Shown one piece after another: positions 6,996-16,491 of a stretch of DNA of 57,454 bases. Position 1 is the first letter of the stretch. Every line of letters begins with the position of its first letter. Made by a program: the position numbers and the translations under genes. Source of the stretch: Planctomycetota bacterium (GTDB lineage: Bacteria; Planctomycetota; UBA1135; JADKAF01); contig JAEUHW010000331.1 of the NCBI GenBank assembly GCA_016793245.1, forward strand, positions 1 to 57,454, written 5' to 3'. The notes beneath the pieces were generated by a model that saw nothing but the letters and a program-made list of their open reading frames with translations, ran no database searches and had not been told where the DNA came from.

Positions 6996-9856
6996 GCGTC
7001 CTCCGTTTCGCCTTCGACTTCGCTCTCGTCGTCGAAGGGGAGCAGGACGTTCCGCCGCTGACAGAGCGCGGCGAAGTCGTCGTTCGCGAGCGGGAAGTCG
7101 GGATTCGGCGGCCAGAAGCGCTCCGCTCGGATCGCCTCGGCGATGCGCACGGCTTCGGCCTCGGCTTCGGCGAGCTCGACCTCGGTCCACGTCGCGAGGT
7201 CTACGCCCGTCTCGGCGAGCTTCCTCGGCAAGCGCAGGAACCCGAGCTGCACCGGTCCGCGCAGCCCCTCGCTCGCGAGCTGCTCGCGCGCGAAGCGGTG
7301 ATAGAGCGGGAGCTGCAGATCGACCCAGCGCTTCTGGTCGCCATCGCGCTCGCGATGCGCCGCCTCCACGCCGAGCGTGCGCTCACCGGTCTTGTAGTCG
7401 AGCACGCAGAGCTCGTCCCCGCGCGCGTCGAGGCGATCGATGCGGCCGCGGATCGCGATGGGGCCCGCGCTCGTCTCGAGCGTGCTGCGCGCTTCGCGCT
7501 CGACGGCCACGATGCGCCACCCCGCCTCCGCCCACTCCACTTGCCAGCGCGCGAAGCTGTCCAAGCGCTTCCGCAGCATGTCGAGCTGCACCGTCACCGC
7601 GATGAGCGGCTGGGGACCGAAGTGCACGCGCGCGCGCTGCTCGAGACTCGCGTGGAGCCACGTGCGCACGCGTTCCTCGTCGCGCGACGTGCGCACCTCG
7701 CTGTCGCCGAAGGCCTGGAGGACCTCGTGCGCGAGATTGCCGAAGAGCCGCGGATCGAGCTCGGCGAGGCGATCGTCGAGCGGCTCGAGCCCGAGGGCGT
7801 AGCGCAGATAGAAGCGATATGGGCACGCGAGATACGCGCGAAAGGCGCTGACCGGCAGCGTCTGGAGGTGCTTCCGCTGCGCCTCGTCGAGCGGCTTCGG
7901 ACGCGGGATGGTGAGATTCGAACCACCGGCGCGCGCACCGCGCGCTCCGATGCCGGGCGGACGAGCGTACGGTGTCCGCTCCAAGGTGCGCACGATGCGC
8001 GCACCGAGCTCCTCCGCCGGTGCCCGCAGCAGGAGCCGGCTCGGCAGCAGCGCATCGTCCTCCACGCTGCGCCGGCCGCAGACGATGCGCCACGCGCGCC
8101 GCGGCGCGAGCATCGCGTCGAGCAGATAGGTATCGCGCGCCGCGCGCTGCCGCGCGTCGGCCAAACCCAAGCGACGGCGAAGCGCATCGGGCAGCCAACG
8201 ATCGGCGTAGCGCGAGGTGGGGAAGCGCCCTTCGTTCCCACCCGCGAGGACGAGCACGGGCGCGTCCTCGAGGTGCAGCTCGAGCACGCCGAGGAGATCG
8301 AGGGCGCGCTCGCGCGGCGGCGGCGGGATCGCGGCCGTGCGCGCGACTCCCGCGAGCCAAGCCGCGAGCGCTTCGCTGCCGCTCGCTTCCGGCGCGAGCC
8401 CCGCGGGCAAGTCGGCGAGCTCCGCGAGCCCTGCGGCCAAGCGCTCGAGCGCGATCCGCGTCTCGTGCTCGTGCTCCTCGTCGGCCCCGTAGAGCGCGAG
8501 CAGCAACTCGCGCAGCGCGCCACACCACTGCGGCAGAGCTCGTCGCTCGTCGCCCAGCACCGCGAGGCGTTGGTCCAATGCCTCGGTCGCTCGCGCGAGC
8601 GACTGGCTCGCGCGCGTCTCGCGCTCGTCCGCGCCATCGATCCAGCCGTGAACGCCACACGCCGTCTGCAGATGTGCACGCCAGTGGCGATCGAGAGCGA
8701 TCGAGAGGCGAGCGACCTCCTCGGCGCGTTCTCCTTCCACGCCTAGCGCGCGCGCGGCGTGCGGATGACGCGCGAGACGCGCGAGAGCGGCGAAGCTGCG
8801 CGTCTCGCGCCAGGTGCCGAGGCAGGAGAGCAGCGTGTGCGGAGCGCTGCGTTCGACGAGGAGCCCCGCCGCATCGCGCGCTTCGAGCTCGTGCCCCGCG
8901 AGCTCGTGCACGAGGAACGGAGCGAGGGCGGGATCGAGCACACCGAACGCCACTTCGTCGAGCGCCGCACCCGGCGCGGCTTCACGCAGCACGCCGACGA
9001 CGGCGGCGGCCTGATCCGCGGGCTGATCGGCGATCCACAGTCGTTCCTCCGGCAGCGGCAGCGCGCGCGTGGCCCACGGTTCGGCGTGCGGAGCACCGCA
9101 GGCGTCGAAGTGCGCGCGATCGCTCTCGCGCGCGTGGATCCAGAGCTCGACGGCGACGGGAGAGCGCTCCAAGGCGCGGCGCGCGAGCGGGCTCCACTCC
9201 GCGATCGCGATCGCGATCACCCTCTCGAGCGACGCGTGCGGGGACACTTCGCGATCGAGGTGCTCGCGCAGCGCGTCGGCTTCGAAGCGCAGGCCCGCGC
9301 GCGCGAGCAGCTCCGTCGCGCTCTGCTCGATCTCGAACCACGCGCGCCACGCATCGGCCACCGGCTCGTCGGCGACGGCCCGGAGGACCGCATCGCGCTC
9401 GATCAGCCCCCAGCCGAGCTCGGCCCCGAGTTGCTCGAGTTCTTGCGCGAGCGCCCAACCGGCGCTCCCGGCGAGGTCCGTGCGGTGCTCGGCGATCCGC
9501 GCGCCGAACGCGTCGCGCAGCGCGCGCGGGTTCGCGCCGCGCAGCGCCAAGAGCCACGCGAGCTGCGCTTCGAGACGCGTGGCGGCCCCGCGCAGGGAGA
9601 CTTCTCCGCAGAGCTCGAGCGCGAGCGTCCCCGGCGTCGCGAAGCGCGGCGGTACGAGCCGCACGCCGCGCTCGGCGGCGGCATCGACGAGCAACTCGAG
9701 CAGCCGACGCGCCGCGCGCGAGCCCGGCAGCACGACCAGGGTGGAACGCAGATCGATGGCGCCCAGCGCGCCGCGCGGGGCCGCGTCGATCAAGCGGGCG
9801 CACGCCGAGCGCAGGGGAGGCTCGAGCCAGGGCAGGATGCGGAGCGCGATGGCCAT
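6992..9856 (-). CDS. addB: AddB-like PD-(D/E)XK nuclease / inactivated helicase subunit
   Basis: A 954-aa partner of the AddA-like protein. The N-terminal half is a degenerate helicase: it has VVLPGSRAARRLLE where AddB has its nucleotide-binding region and VLVLAGGNEGRFPTSRY, typical of AddB/RecC. The C-terminal nuclease shows SAFRAYLACPYRFYLRYALG, GRIDRLD and CVLDYKTG, the PD-(D/E)XK core. Family AddB proteins usually bind a 4Fe-4S cluster through one Cys before the nuclease and three after it. Here I see the first (in LACPYRF) and only one later (in ALCQRRN), so the cluster may be absent. Start chosen at the ATG at 9856; a longer frame to 9919 adds a low-complexity leader. It is divergent from the CorC gene. 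Confidence 0.82.
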   Translation of the reverse strand: MAIALRILPWLEPPLRSACARLIDAAPRGALGAIDLRSTLVVLPGSRAARRLLELLVDAAAERGVRLVPPRFATPGTLALELCGEVSLRGAATRLEAQLAWLLALRGANPRALRDAFGARIAEHRTDLAGSAGWALAQELEQLGAELGWGLIERDAVLRAVADEPVADAWRAWFEIEQSATELLARAGLRFEADALREHLDREVSPHASLERVIAIAIAEWSPLARRALERSPVAVELWIHARESDRAHFDACGAPHAEPWATRALPLPEERLWIADQPADQAAAVVGVLREAAPGAALDEVAFGVLDPALAPFLVHELAGHELEARDAAGLLVERSAPHTLLSCLGTWRETRSFAALARLARHPHAARALGVEGERAEEVARLSIALDRHWRAHLQTACGVHGWIDGADERETRASQSLARATEALDQRLAVLGDERRALPQWCGALRELLLALYGADEEHEHETRIALERLAAGLAELADLPAGLAPEASGSEALAAWLAGVARTAAIPPPPRERALDLLGVLELHLEDAPVLVLAGGNEGRFPTSRYADRWLPDALRRRLGLADARQRAARDTYLLDAMLAPRRAWRIVCGRRSVEDDALLPSRLLLRAPAEELGARIVRTLERTPYARPPGIGARGARAGGSNLTIPRPKPLDEAQRKHLQTLPVSAFRAYLACPYRFYLRYALGLEPLDDRLAELDPRLFGNLAHEVLQAFGDSEVRTSRDEERVRTWLHASLEQRARVHFGPQPLIAVTVQLDMLRKRLDSFARWQVEWAEAGWRIVAVEREARSTLETSAGPIAIRGRIDRLDARGDELCVLDYKTGERTLGVEAAHRERDGDQKRWVDLQLPLYHRFAREQLASEGLRGPVQLGFLRLPRKLAETGVDLATWTEVELAEAEAEAVRIAEAIRAERFWPPNPDFPLANDDFAALCQRRNVLLPFDDESEVEGETEDA

Positions 9857-9963
9857 GGGAGCGGCCCGGGGATCCCTCGCCGCGGGCGTGAGCGTCTCCG
9901 CTGCAGCGCGCGCTGGCAAGCCCCGTGCCGCGGGGCGACTGGAAGCGCGCCGAGCGATCGAGC

Positions 9964-11310
9964 ATGCTGTCGGGCCCCGGGAGACCCGAGGCCGACCTCT
10001 TGCTCGCAGACTGCCTGATCATCGTCGCCCTCGTGCTCCTGAACGGCGTCTTCTCCGGTGCGGAGATCGCGCTCGTCTCGCTGCGAGCGTCGCGGCTCCA
10101 GGAGCTGAAGGCGGAGCGCAAGCTCGGCGTCCTCTCGGTGCTCGCCCTGCGCGCGCACCCCGAGCGCTTCCTCGCGACGATCCAGGTCGGCATCTCGCTG
10201 ATCGGCGCGAGCGCCGCGGCGTACGGCGGCTCCTCCATCGCGACGCAGCTCGAGCCCCTGCTGGAGCCGCTGCCTTGGATCGGCGAGAGCAGCGGCGAGC
10301 TGTCGATCGCGATCGTCGTGCTCGGCATCACCTTCCTCTCGATCGTGCTCGGCGAGCTGGTGCCGAAGTCGCTCGCGCTGCACGCCTCCGAACGCTACGC
10401 GCTGCTCGTCTCCCCGCCGCTGCAGGTCCTGTCCCGGATCACGGCACCGCTGGTACAGATCCTCACGTTCACCTCGAACCTGCTGCTGCGGCCCTTCGGC
10501 GACCGCACGAACTTCCTCGAGGCGCATCACACCGCGGGCGAGCTGGCCCACCTGATCGAGGAGTCGAGCCGCGCGGGCGCCTTGCCCCCGCGCGTCGCCG
10601 ACATGACCACGCGCGCGCTCGAGTTCGCGGAGCTCCGCGCCGAGGACGTGATGGTCCCGCGCACCGAGGTCGTGATGCTGCCCCGCCGCGCGAGCACCGA
10701 CGAGATCTCGCGCCTCGTCCTGGAGAACGTGCACTCGCGCCTGCCGGTCTACGACGGCAGCATCGACAACATCGTGGGCTATGTCAGCATCCGCGACTTC
10801 ATCGGGATGGCCTGGGAGCGCGATCTCATCGTGCTCGAGGACTTGCTCCGCCCCGCGGTGTTCGTGCCCGAGACCGCGCGCGCGATCGATGTGCTCCACG
10901 ACATGCGCTCGCGCCGCATGCCGCTCGTGATCGTGGTCGACGAGCAAGGCGGCATGTCCGGCATCCTGACCTTGGAGGACCTGGTCGAGGAGCTGGTCGG
11001 TGAGATCTTCGACGAGCACGCGCGCGGCGGCGAAGCGGAGGTCGTCTCCGAACCCGGTGGCAGCTATCGCATCCAAGGGCGCGCGCCGATGCGCGAGGTG
11101 AACCGCTTGGTCGAGCCCCCGCTGCCGCAGGAAGGCAACTGGACGACGCTCGCCGGACTCTTCCTCGCCCATCACGGGCATATCCCGGAGAACGGCGCGA
11201 GCTTCGTGTTCGAGGACGGTCGACGCCTCGAGGTCCTCGACGTCACGCACCGCCGCATCCGCTGGCTGCGACTGCATCCCGCCGCGGCGCCGCAACTGCC
11301 TCCGAGCTGA
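9964..11310 (+). CDS. CNNM/CorC (hemolysin C) family membrane protein
   Basis: A 448-aa integral membrane protein of the CNNM/CorC family, often linked to magnesium or cobalt efflux. The N-terminal DUF21/CNNM domain covers about residues 1-190 and includes LLNGVFSGAEIALVS and LGELVPKSLAL, both family signatures. A CBS-domain pair follows at about 205-325 (DVMVPRTEVVML, HSRLPVYDG, MPLVIVVDEQGG) and a CorC_HlyC domain closes the protein (YRIQGRAPM to the end). The ATG at 9964 sits just before the first membrane segment; a GTG at 9925 in the same frame would add 13 residues. The start choice is uncertain because neither has a strong ribosome binding site. Confidence 0.87.
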   Translation: MLSGPGRPEADLLLADCLIIVALVLLNGVFSGAEIALVSLRASRLQELKAERKLGVLSVLALRAHPERFLATIQVGISLIGASAAAYGGSSIATQLEPLLEPLPWIGESSGELSIAIVVLGITFLSIVLGELVPKSLALHASERYALLVSPPLQVLSRITAPLVQILTFTSNLLLRPFGDRTNFLEAHHTAGELAHLIEESSRAGALPPRVADMTTRALEFAELRAEDVMVPRTEVVMLPRRASTDEISRLVLENVHSRLPVYDGSIDNIVGYVSIRDFIGMAWERDLIVLEDLLRPAVFVPETARAIDVLHDMRSRRMPLVIVVDEQGGMSGILTLEDLVEELVGEIFDEHARGGEAEVVSEPGGSYRIQGRAPMREVNRLVEPPLPQEGNWTTLAGLFLAHHGHIPENGASFVFEDGRRLEVLDVTHRRIRWLRLHPAAAPQLPPS

Positions 11311-11312
11311 AC

Positions 11313-11330
11313 CGCGGAGCGAGCTCCGCG
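11313..11330. terminator. hairpin between convergent genes
   Basis: CGCGGAGC (11313-11320) pairs perfectly with GCTCCGCG (11323-11330). It lies directly after the corC-like stop (11310) and 26 bp before the converging DUF523 stop (11356). Confidence 0.45.
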
Positions 11331-11355
11331 CGCCATCGTCGGCGGAGCGACGCGT

Positions 11356-12084
11356 TCAACGCGGAGGCGCGGTGGGATCGCCGAGGGTGAGCGCGCGCGC
11401 GAAGCGCGCTCGGATCGAGCGCGCCAGAGCGTCCGAGCCGTCCGCAGCCGCGAGGAGCTCCTCGAGCTCCGCGCCGGCGCGCGGATCGAACGCGTCGAGC
11501 AGCGGCCCCTCCGCGCGGAGAAACTCTCGCAGCTCCACGATGGACCAGCTCGCCGCGAAGAAGCGCTTCCCGCGGCGCAGCGCCGCGGCGCGCGCGAGGA
11601 ACGCCTCGCGGCGGTCGGGAGCTTGGAGATGCCGCTCTTCGGCGCAGACGATCTCCGGCAGCTCGCGCCGCAGGATCTCGGCGAAGCGGCCGACGCCGTC
11701 CTCGGAGAGGACGCGCGCACCGCGCTCGTCGTACACCGGCAGAGCTTCCAGGCCGCAGCTCGGTGAGCGGGACTTCAGCACGAAGCCATCGAGATCGGCC
11801 GCGGCGAGCTCGCGCGAACGCCTTGTCGCGAAGGCCGCCATGGCCGCTCCGTGCTCGCGCCCGCTCTCCGCGCCGACGAGCCGAACACCGGCGCTCCCGG
11901 CGCGCAAGTGGATCGGCTCCCGCGGCACGCCGAGCCCGAGCTCGCGCTCCGGGCAGACGGGCACCCACTCGACGCGCCCGGCGCAGGCGAGCAGCAGGCC
12001 CTCGTCGCGCTTCTGTCCCCCGTCCCAACGCACGCGCTCACCGAGCAGGCAGGCGGAGATCCCGAGGCGAGCGATGTGCGACAT
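11356..12084 (-). CDS. DUF523 family protein
   Basis: The first 160 or so of 242 residues match DUF523: IARLGISACLLGERVRWDGG at the N-terminus, VPVCPERELGLGVPR, and LKSRSPSCG. The conserved cysteines in these motifs suggest metal or redox chemistry, but the family has no firmly established function. The C-terminal 80 residues are helical (KRFFAASWSIVELREFL) and do not resemble the YbgA/DUF1722 domain often fused to DUF523. The ATG at 12084 starts directly at the family N-terminus; a longer frame to 12120 is unlikely. It diverges from the beta-propeller gene with an 80-bp gap. Confidence 0.75.
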   Translation of the reverse strand: MSHIARLGISACLLGERVRWDGGQKRDEGLLLACAGRVEWVPVCPERELGLGVPREPIHLRAGSAGVRLVGAESGREHGAAMAAFATRRSRELAAADLDGFVLKSRSPSCGLEALPVYDERGARVLSEDGVGRFAEILRRELPEIVCAEERHLQAPDRREAFLARAAALRRGKRFFAASWSIVELREFLRAEGPLLDAFDPRAGAELEELLAAADGSDALARSIRARFARALTLGDPTAPPR

Positions 12085-12164
12085 GCCGTCCCGTAGGTTG
12101 CGGGCGCGGCAAGATAGCATGGGTGCTCCCTCAGCAACCCCGACGCCCTACCCCGCCTTCCCCC

Positions 12165-13250
12165 ATGCAACGGATCGCCCCCGGCCCGAGGCGCATCCTG
12201 CCCGCGCTCTTCCTGCTCGCGTTCGCTGCCGCGCCGTTCGCCTTCGCGCAGACACCGACGGTGTTCGTGCACGACGGCAGCGCCGGAGAGCTGCGCTCGT
12301 TCGCCTTCGATGCGCGCAGCGGCGCGCTCGCCGAAGTGCTGCCCGCCCTCGAGCTCCTCGGTGGCGCGACCGAGTGCGAAGCGGGTTGCGGCACGCTGGT
12401 GACGACCGCGGACGGAACGCTCTTCGCAGCCGCGACCGGCGCCGGCGTCGAGCTCTTCTCGCGCGGCGTCGATGGCCGCCTCGCCCGCGCGTTCGCGCAG
12501 GCGCTGGACGGAACCGGAGCGGTAACGGGGCTCGCCCTCCTCGAGCGCCCGCGTGCGAGCGTGCTCGAGCTCTATGCCGCGGATCGCACGAACGGCGTGC
12601 TGCGTCACGCGCGCATCGATCGCACGGCGGGCAGCGCGCAGTGGACTGGAACGGCGCTGCCGCTCGGAACCTCCGGCGGCGCGGCGAGCCTGGCACTCGG
12701 AGGCGGACGGCTCTACGTCGCGCAGCCGCTCGACGGCGCGATCCACGCGTTCGCGCTCGACGCGGCGAGCGGCACTCCCACCGCGCTCGCGAACTCGCCC
12801 TTCTCGTTCGCAGGTCTCGAGGCCCCGAGCGAGCTGCGGCTCGATCGCCGCGCGCGCACGCTGGTCGCGAACGACTTGCGCAGCGGGACCTACGCCCGCT
12901 TCGCGATCGACACGACGAGCGGAGCGCCGCTCGCGCCGACGCTGATCGCGTCCACGGCGAGCGCGACCCATCTCTTCGGAATCTCACGCAATGGTCGCAC
13001 GCTCTACGGCGGAGGTCCCGGGGCGCTCGAAGCCATCGACCTCCGCACGGGCACGCGGACCGCTCTCGCCCAGCTCGATACGCCGCTCGCGGGCGCCCTC
13101 GACGCCAAGGGGCGTCATCTCCTCGTCTTCGCCGGCGCGGCGACGCGCGTGCACGGGCTGCGGCGCCAAGCGCCCGTCGATCCGCCGGTCTTCGCCGATC
13201 CCGCGCTGCTGACCCTCGCGGCCAGCGGGATCGTCGTGCTGCGCCGCTGA
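12165..13250 (+). CDS. exported beta-propeller protein (lactonase-like)
   Basis: A 361-aa protein with a clear Sec signal peptide: a basic start (MQRIAPGPRRI), a hydrophobic core (LPALFLLAFAAAPFAFA) and a cleavage site before Q25. The rest repeats a blade-like pattern of the kind VFVHDGSAGELRSFAFD, YVAQPLDGAIHAFALD, LVANDLRSGTYARFAID and GAATRVHGL, as in 6-phosphogluconolactonase/YVTN-type propellers. Catalytic use is unproven: such propellers often serve as binding proteins. Start at the ATG at 12165, which begins the signal peptide. The gene ends 58 bp before a very strong hairpin shared with malate dehydrogenase. Confidence 0.65.
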   Translation: MQRIAPGPRRILPALFLLAFAAAPFAFAQTPTVFVHDGSAGELRSFAFDARSGALAEVLPALELLGGATECEAGCGTLVTTADGTLFAAATGAGVELFSRGVDGRLARAFAQALDGTGAVTGLALLERPRASVLELYAADRTNGVLRHARIDRTAGSAQWTGTALPLGTSGGAASLALGGGRLYVAQPLDGAIHAFALDAASGTPTALANSPFSFAGLEAPSELRLDRRARTLVANDLRSGTYARFAIDTTSGAPLAPTLIASTASATHLFGISRNGRTLYGGGPGALEAIDLRTGTRTALAQLDTPLAGALDAKGRHLLVFAGAATRVHGLRRQAPVDPPVFADPALLTLAASGIVVLRR

Positions 13251-13307
13251 CGAGTCGAAGGCGACGCCGAGCGAGCCGCTCGTTCAGGAATCGAGACATG
13301 CTCGTGA

Positions 13308-13356
13308 AACGATCGGAGGCTCGGAGATGCCCTGCATCTCCGAGCCTCCGATCGTT
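13308..13356. terminator. 23-bp perfect bidirectional terminator hairpin
   Basis: The left arm 13308-13330 and the right arm 13334-13356 are exactly complementary over 23 bp with the 3-nt loop CCT. It lies between the converging stops at 13250 and 13370, so it can end transcription from both sides. Both arms include GATCGGAGGCTCGGAGATG or its complement. Confidence 0.85.
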
Positions 13357-13369
13357 CCGCTCGACGCGT

Positions 13370-14353
13370 CTACTTGCAGAGATCCTTCACGACGGCGGCT
13401 TCGTCCTGCAGCTCCTTCAAGGTCTCGGCGATCTTGGCCTTGGCGAAGGCATCGTGCGAGGCGCCCTTCACGATCTCCCACTGGCCCTTCCCCTTGCAGC
13501 GCACGGGGAACGAGAACATCGTGCCATCGGGGATGCCGTAGCTGCCGTCGGACGGGACCGCCATCGATACGCAGCGATCGCCGGTGCCGAACCAAGCGTC
13601 GCGCATGTGATCGATCGCGGCCGCCGCGGCCGAGGCCGCCGACGATGCGCCGCGCGCTTCGATGATCGCGGCACCGCGCTGCTGGATCGTCTTCAGATAC
13701 GGCCCTTGCAGCCAAGCGGCATCACCGACCGCTTGCACCGCGCTCGCTCCCGCGACCTTCGCGTTCGCGAAGTCGGGGAACATGGTCGAGGAGTGGTTGC
13801 CGTAGATGATCAGGTTCTCGACCGCGGTCACCGGCTTGCCGGTCTTCAGCGCGAGCTGCGCCACGGCGCGGTTCTGATCGAGGCGCGTCATCGCGGTGAA
13901 GCGCGAGCGCGGCACCTCGGGCGCGTTCTTCATCGCGATGAAGGCGTTCGTGTTGCACGGATTGCCGACCGTGATGACGAACACGTCCTTCGCGGCGTGC
14001 TCCTGGATCGCGCGGCCCTGGCCCACGAAGATCGGGCCGTTCACCGCGATCAGCTCGTTGCGCTCCATGCCCTTCGTGCGCGGGCGCGAGCCGACCAGGA
14101 AGATCTGGTTCGCGCCGCGGAACGCGACCTTCGGATCATCGGAGGTCTCGATGCCGGCGAGCAGCGGGAACGCGCAGTCCTGCAGCTCCATCACGACGCC
14201 TTCCAACGCCTTCATCGCCGGCGGGATCTCCAAGAGCTGGAGGATCACCGGCTGGTTGCTGCCGTAGCAGTCGCCGGCGGCGAGGCGGAAGAGCAGGGAG
14301 TAGGAGATGTTGCCGGCCGCGCCGGTCACGGCGACGCGCAGAGGCTGGGTCAC
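13370..14353 (-). CDS. mdh: malate dehydrogenase
   Basis: A 327-aa NAD-dependent malate dehydrogenase of the cytosolic-type (type 2) subgroup, which interconverts malate and oxaloacetate in the TCA cycle. The sequence shows the Rossmann motif [17 protein letters not shown] (residues 8-24) and the substrate-binding loop arginine in [19 protein letters not shown], the RLDQNRA region and the catalytic histidine in [13 protein letters not shown] follow. Length is as expected for the family (about 325-330 aa). GGAGAAG lies about 8 nt before the ATG. No other TCA gene is adjacent. Confidence 0.96.
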   Translation of the reverse strand: MTQPLRVAVTGAAGNISYSLLFRLAAGDCYGSNQPVILQLLEIPPAMKALEGVVMELQDCAFPLLAGIETSDDPKVAFRGANQIFLVGSRPRTKGMERNELIAVNGPIFVGQGRAIQEHAAKDVFVITVGNPCNTNAFIAMKNAPEVPRSRFTAMTRLDQNRAVAQLALKTGKPVTAVENLIIYGNHSSTMFPDFANAKVAGASAVQAVGDAAWLQGPYLKTIQQRGAAIIEARGASSAASAAAAAIDHMRDAWFGTGDRCVSMAVPSDGSYGIPDGTMFSFPVRCKGKGQWEIVKGASHDAFAKAKIAETLKELQDEAAVVKDLCK

Positions 14354-14454
14354 GGGAGCTTCTCCGAGAGGGGTCGCGCGGGTCTAAAGAAAGCGCAGCA
14401 GGATACGTCCCTCACCTCTCTCGGTCAAAAGCCGGCGGAAGCGGTCCAGGCCGG

Positions 14455-16233
14455 CTAGCGCAGGGACGCCAGCGCTTGCAGGATCTTCTGCTGGGTCTTC
14501 TCGCGGTCGCAGAGCGCGCGCAGCTCGGCGCGATCGAGCAAGCGCTGCACGTAGACCTCGGCGGTGACGGGATAGGCGAGATCGTACGACGAGCTCCGGA
14601 ACTCGAGGTCCACCTCCTCGCTCGCGACAGCCTCGCCGACAAGGCGCACGTGCGGCGGCACCGCGAAGGTGACGAGGAGCGGCTTGCGCGTCCATCCGAG
14701 CACGACCCAGACCTTCGTGCGGCGCCGTTCCACGTCGTAGAAGATCGGCACCATCATGCGCACGTCGGCCCCTAGCTCGGGGTCGCTCTGACGCCGCTCG
14801 CTCCACTCGAGGAAGGCAGCGCGCGCGGCCGGATCGTCGACGAGCTCCGCATCGAGCGCGCGGGGAGCGAGGCCGAGATCTTCGGAAGCGCAGAGGGCCG
14901 CACCGAGGAAGAGCCGGCGCTGAGCGGCGAGTGCTTCGGCGATCGACTCGCCTTCGACTTCGCCTTCGCGGAGCACGCGACGCGCGGCGAGCGCCTCGGC
15001 TCCGAACGCGTTCACCAAGACGCGCTCTAAGAATTCGTAGGCGCGCGCGCGGCGGAGGTAATGCGTGGGCAATGGCTCGACGCGCAGTTCCGGCCGCACG
15101 ATGGCCTGGAAGCGCGGCATCGCCGAGCCGACCGTGGGGATCTCGAGCTGCTTCACGTGCGTCTCGCGAGCGAGGGCGAGGAGGCCCTTCAAGAGACCGA
15201 CGAGCTCCGCGCGATAGCGCTCGCTGAGCTCGAGGCGCGCCGCCTCCGGCATGCGCTCGGGTGCGGCGAGCGGCTCCAGGGAGTAGGCGATGTGGTCGTA
15301 CCAACCCGAGCTCGCGCGCGGAGCGAGCGAGAGCGTTCCGCCGCGTACGCCGTCGACCAACGCCTGAGCCAGCTCGAACCCCGGCGGGATCGGGCTCGCC
15401 CCGTAGAGACGCTTCACCAGGTCGCCTTCGAAGGAGCGCGACGGCGGCAAGATCGCCGCACCGTCGCGAGGGATCGCTTCCCCGGCGAGCACGCGCGCGA
15501 GATCGAGCGCCGCGAAGCCATTCGTCATTTGACCTGCGAGCGCGAGCCAGCGCTCGTAGCGCGCACGGAGCTCGGCATCGCCGCGGAGCGCGGACAACAC
15601 GCGTTCGAGCTCGCTGGCGGAGCAGCGCTCCTGCAGCAGGCGGTCGCGGCGGAAGATGCGCTCGAGCGCCCCGCTCCAGGTGTAGAAGCCGAGCGGCTTC
15701 GAGCGCGCTTCGTCGGCGAGGAAGCTCTTCCAAGTCGCTTCGCGCGCGGCCTCGGCCGTCGGCGTCGCGGGTACCAGCTTCGCTCCGAGCGCCTGGGCGG
15801 CCAGCAAGATCGCATAGCCCGCTTCGCGATCCCCTCCGCTCACTTCGGTGCTTCGCGCGGCCCAAGCAGTCAACGTCTGCGAGATCCCCGGGAACTCACC
15901 CGCTCCGACATCAGCGGCGCGCTCCACCGCGGCGAGGAGACCATCGTCGAAGCGCTTCGCGACCAGGCCCAGCTCGGCCGCCGAAACGAAGCCCTGCCGC
16001 GTCGAAGGGAGCTCGGTCCGGCGCGGCGCGATCTGCTCTTCGGCCGCGCCCGCGACGCGACCCACCCCGCGCTCCTCGGGGATATCGAGGTGCAGGCGCT
16101 GGGGGGCGAGGTCGAGCAACACCTCGACTCCCGGGGTCGAGGTGGAACGCCGCACGAGGTTCGGCGGTGGATCCTGAGGACGCGCTGGAGTCGCCAACGA
16201 GAAGGAGAGCAGCACGAGAGAGAAGTGGCGCAT
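14455..16233 (-). CDS. exported protein of unknown function
   Basis: A 592-aa protein that begins with a probable signal peptide (MRHFSLVLLSFSLATPARPQ). I do not recognise a family. The mature part is largely helical, rich in Ala, Leu, Arg and Glu, with a central region (residues about 290-350) containing ASSGWYDHIAYSLEPL. The last 150 residues look more beta-rich (MMVPIFYDVERRRTKVWVVLG, LLVTFAVPPHVRLVGEAV). The long central region resembles the DUF3160-like helical exported proteins of related bacteria, but this is only an impression. Start at the ATG at 16233; the frame runs on to 16917 but without coding character. It diverges from the glycoside-hydrolase-like gene. Confidence 0.6.
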   Translation of the reverse strand: MRHFSLVLLSFSLATPARPQDPPPNLVRRSTSTPGVEVLLDLAPQRLHLDIPEERGVGRVAGAAEEQIAPRRTELPSTRQGFVSAAELGLVAKRFDDGLLAAVERAADVGAGEFPGISQTLTAWAARSTEVSGGDREAGYAILLAAQALGAKLVPATPTAEAAREATWKSFLADEARSKPLGFYTWSGALERIFRRDRLLQERCSASELERVLSALRGDAELRARYERWLALAGQMTNGFAALDLARVLAGEAIPRDGAAILPPSRSFEGDLVKRLYGASPIPPGFELAQALVDGVRGGTLSLAPRASSGWYDHIAYSLEPLAAPERMPEAARLELSERYRAELVGLLKGLLALARETHVKQLEIPTVGSAMPRFQAIVRPELRVEPLPTHYLRRARAYEFLERVLVNAFGAEALAARRVLREGEVEGESIAEALAAQRRLFLGAALCASEDLGLAPRALDAELVDDPAARAAFLEWSERRQSDPELGADVRMMVPIFYDVERRRTKVWVVLGWTRKPLLVTFAVPPHVRLVGEAVASEEVDLEFRSSSYDLAYPVTAEVYVQRLLDRAELRALCDREKTQQKILQALASLR

Positions 16234-16491
16234 GAGTGAATTCTCTGAAGCTGGGCGCGCGCGAGACGCCGCCGCCCTCGCGCGGTTCTCGTGGGGCGAG
16301 AATCGAGCCATCACATGCTCCGCCCTTCCCCATCGGCGGATTCGGCCCGGCGCCGATACCACCTGAACCTGGCTCGAGACTCCCGCCGCGGGAGCCGAGC
16401 AGCCGATGCTCCAAGGAAGCCTTGCACTGAACCTCACCGCGAGGAGTACCCTCTCGGTCTCCTCAATCGCCCCCCATCCAGGTCGTCGTCC

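Noticed and set aside
11372..14458. 1028-residue plus-strand open frame across DUF523, propeller and mdh genes
   Set aside because: Composition is Arg/Ser/Ala-rich, and the frame crosses three genes with firm motifs in other frames.
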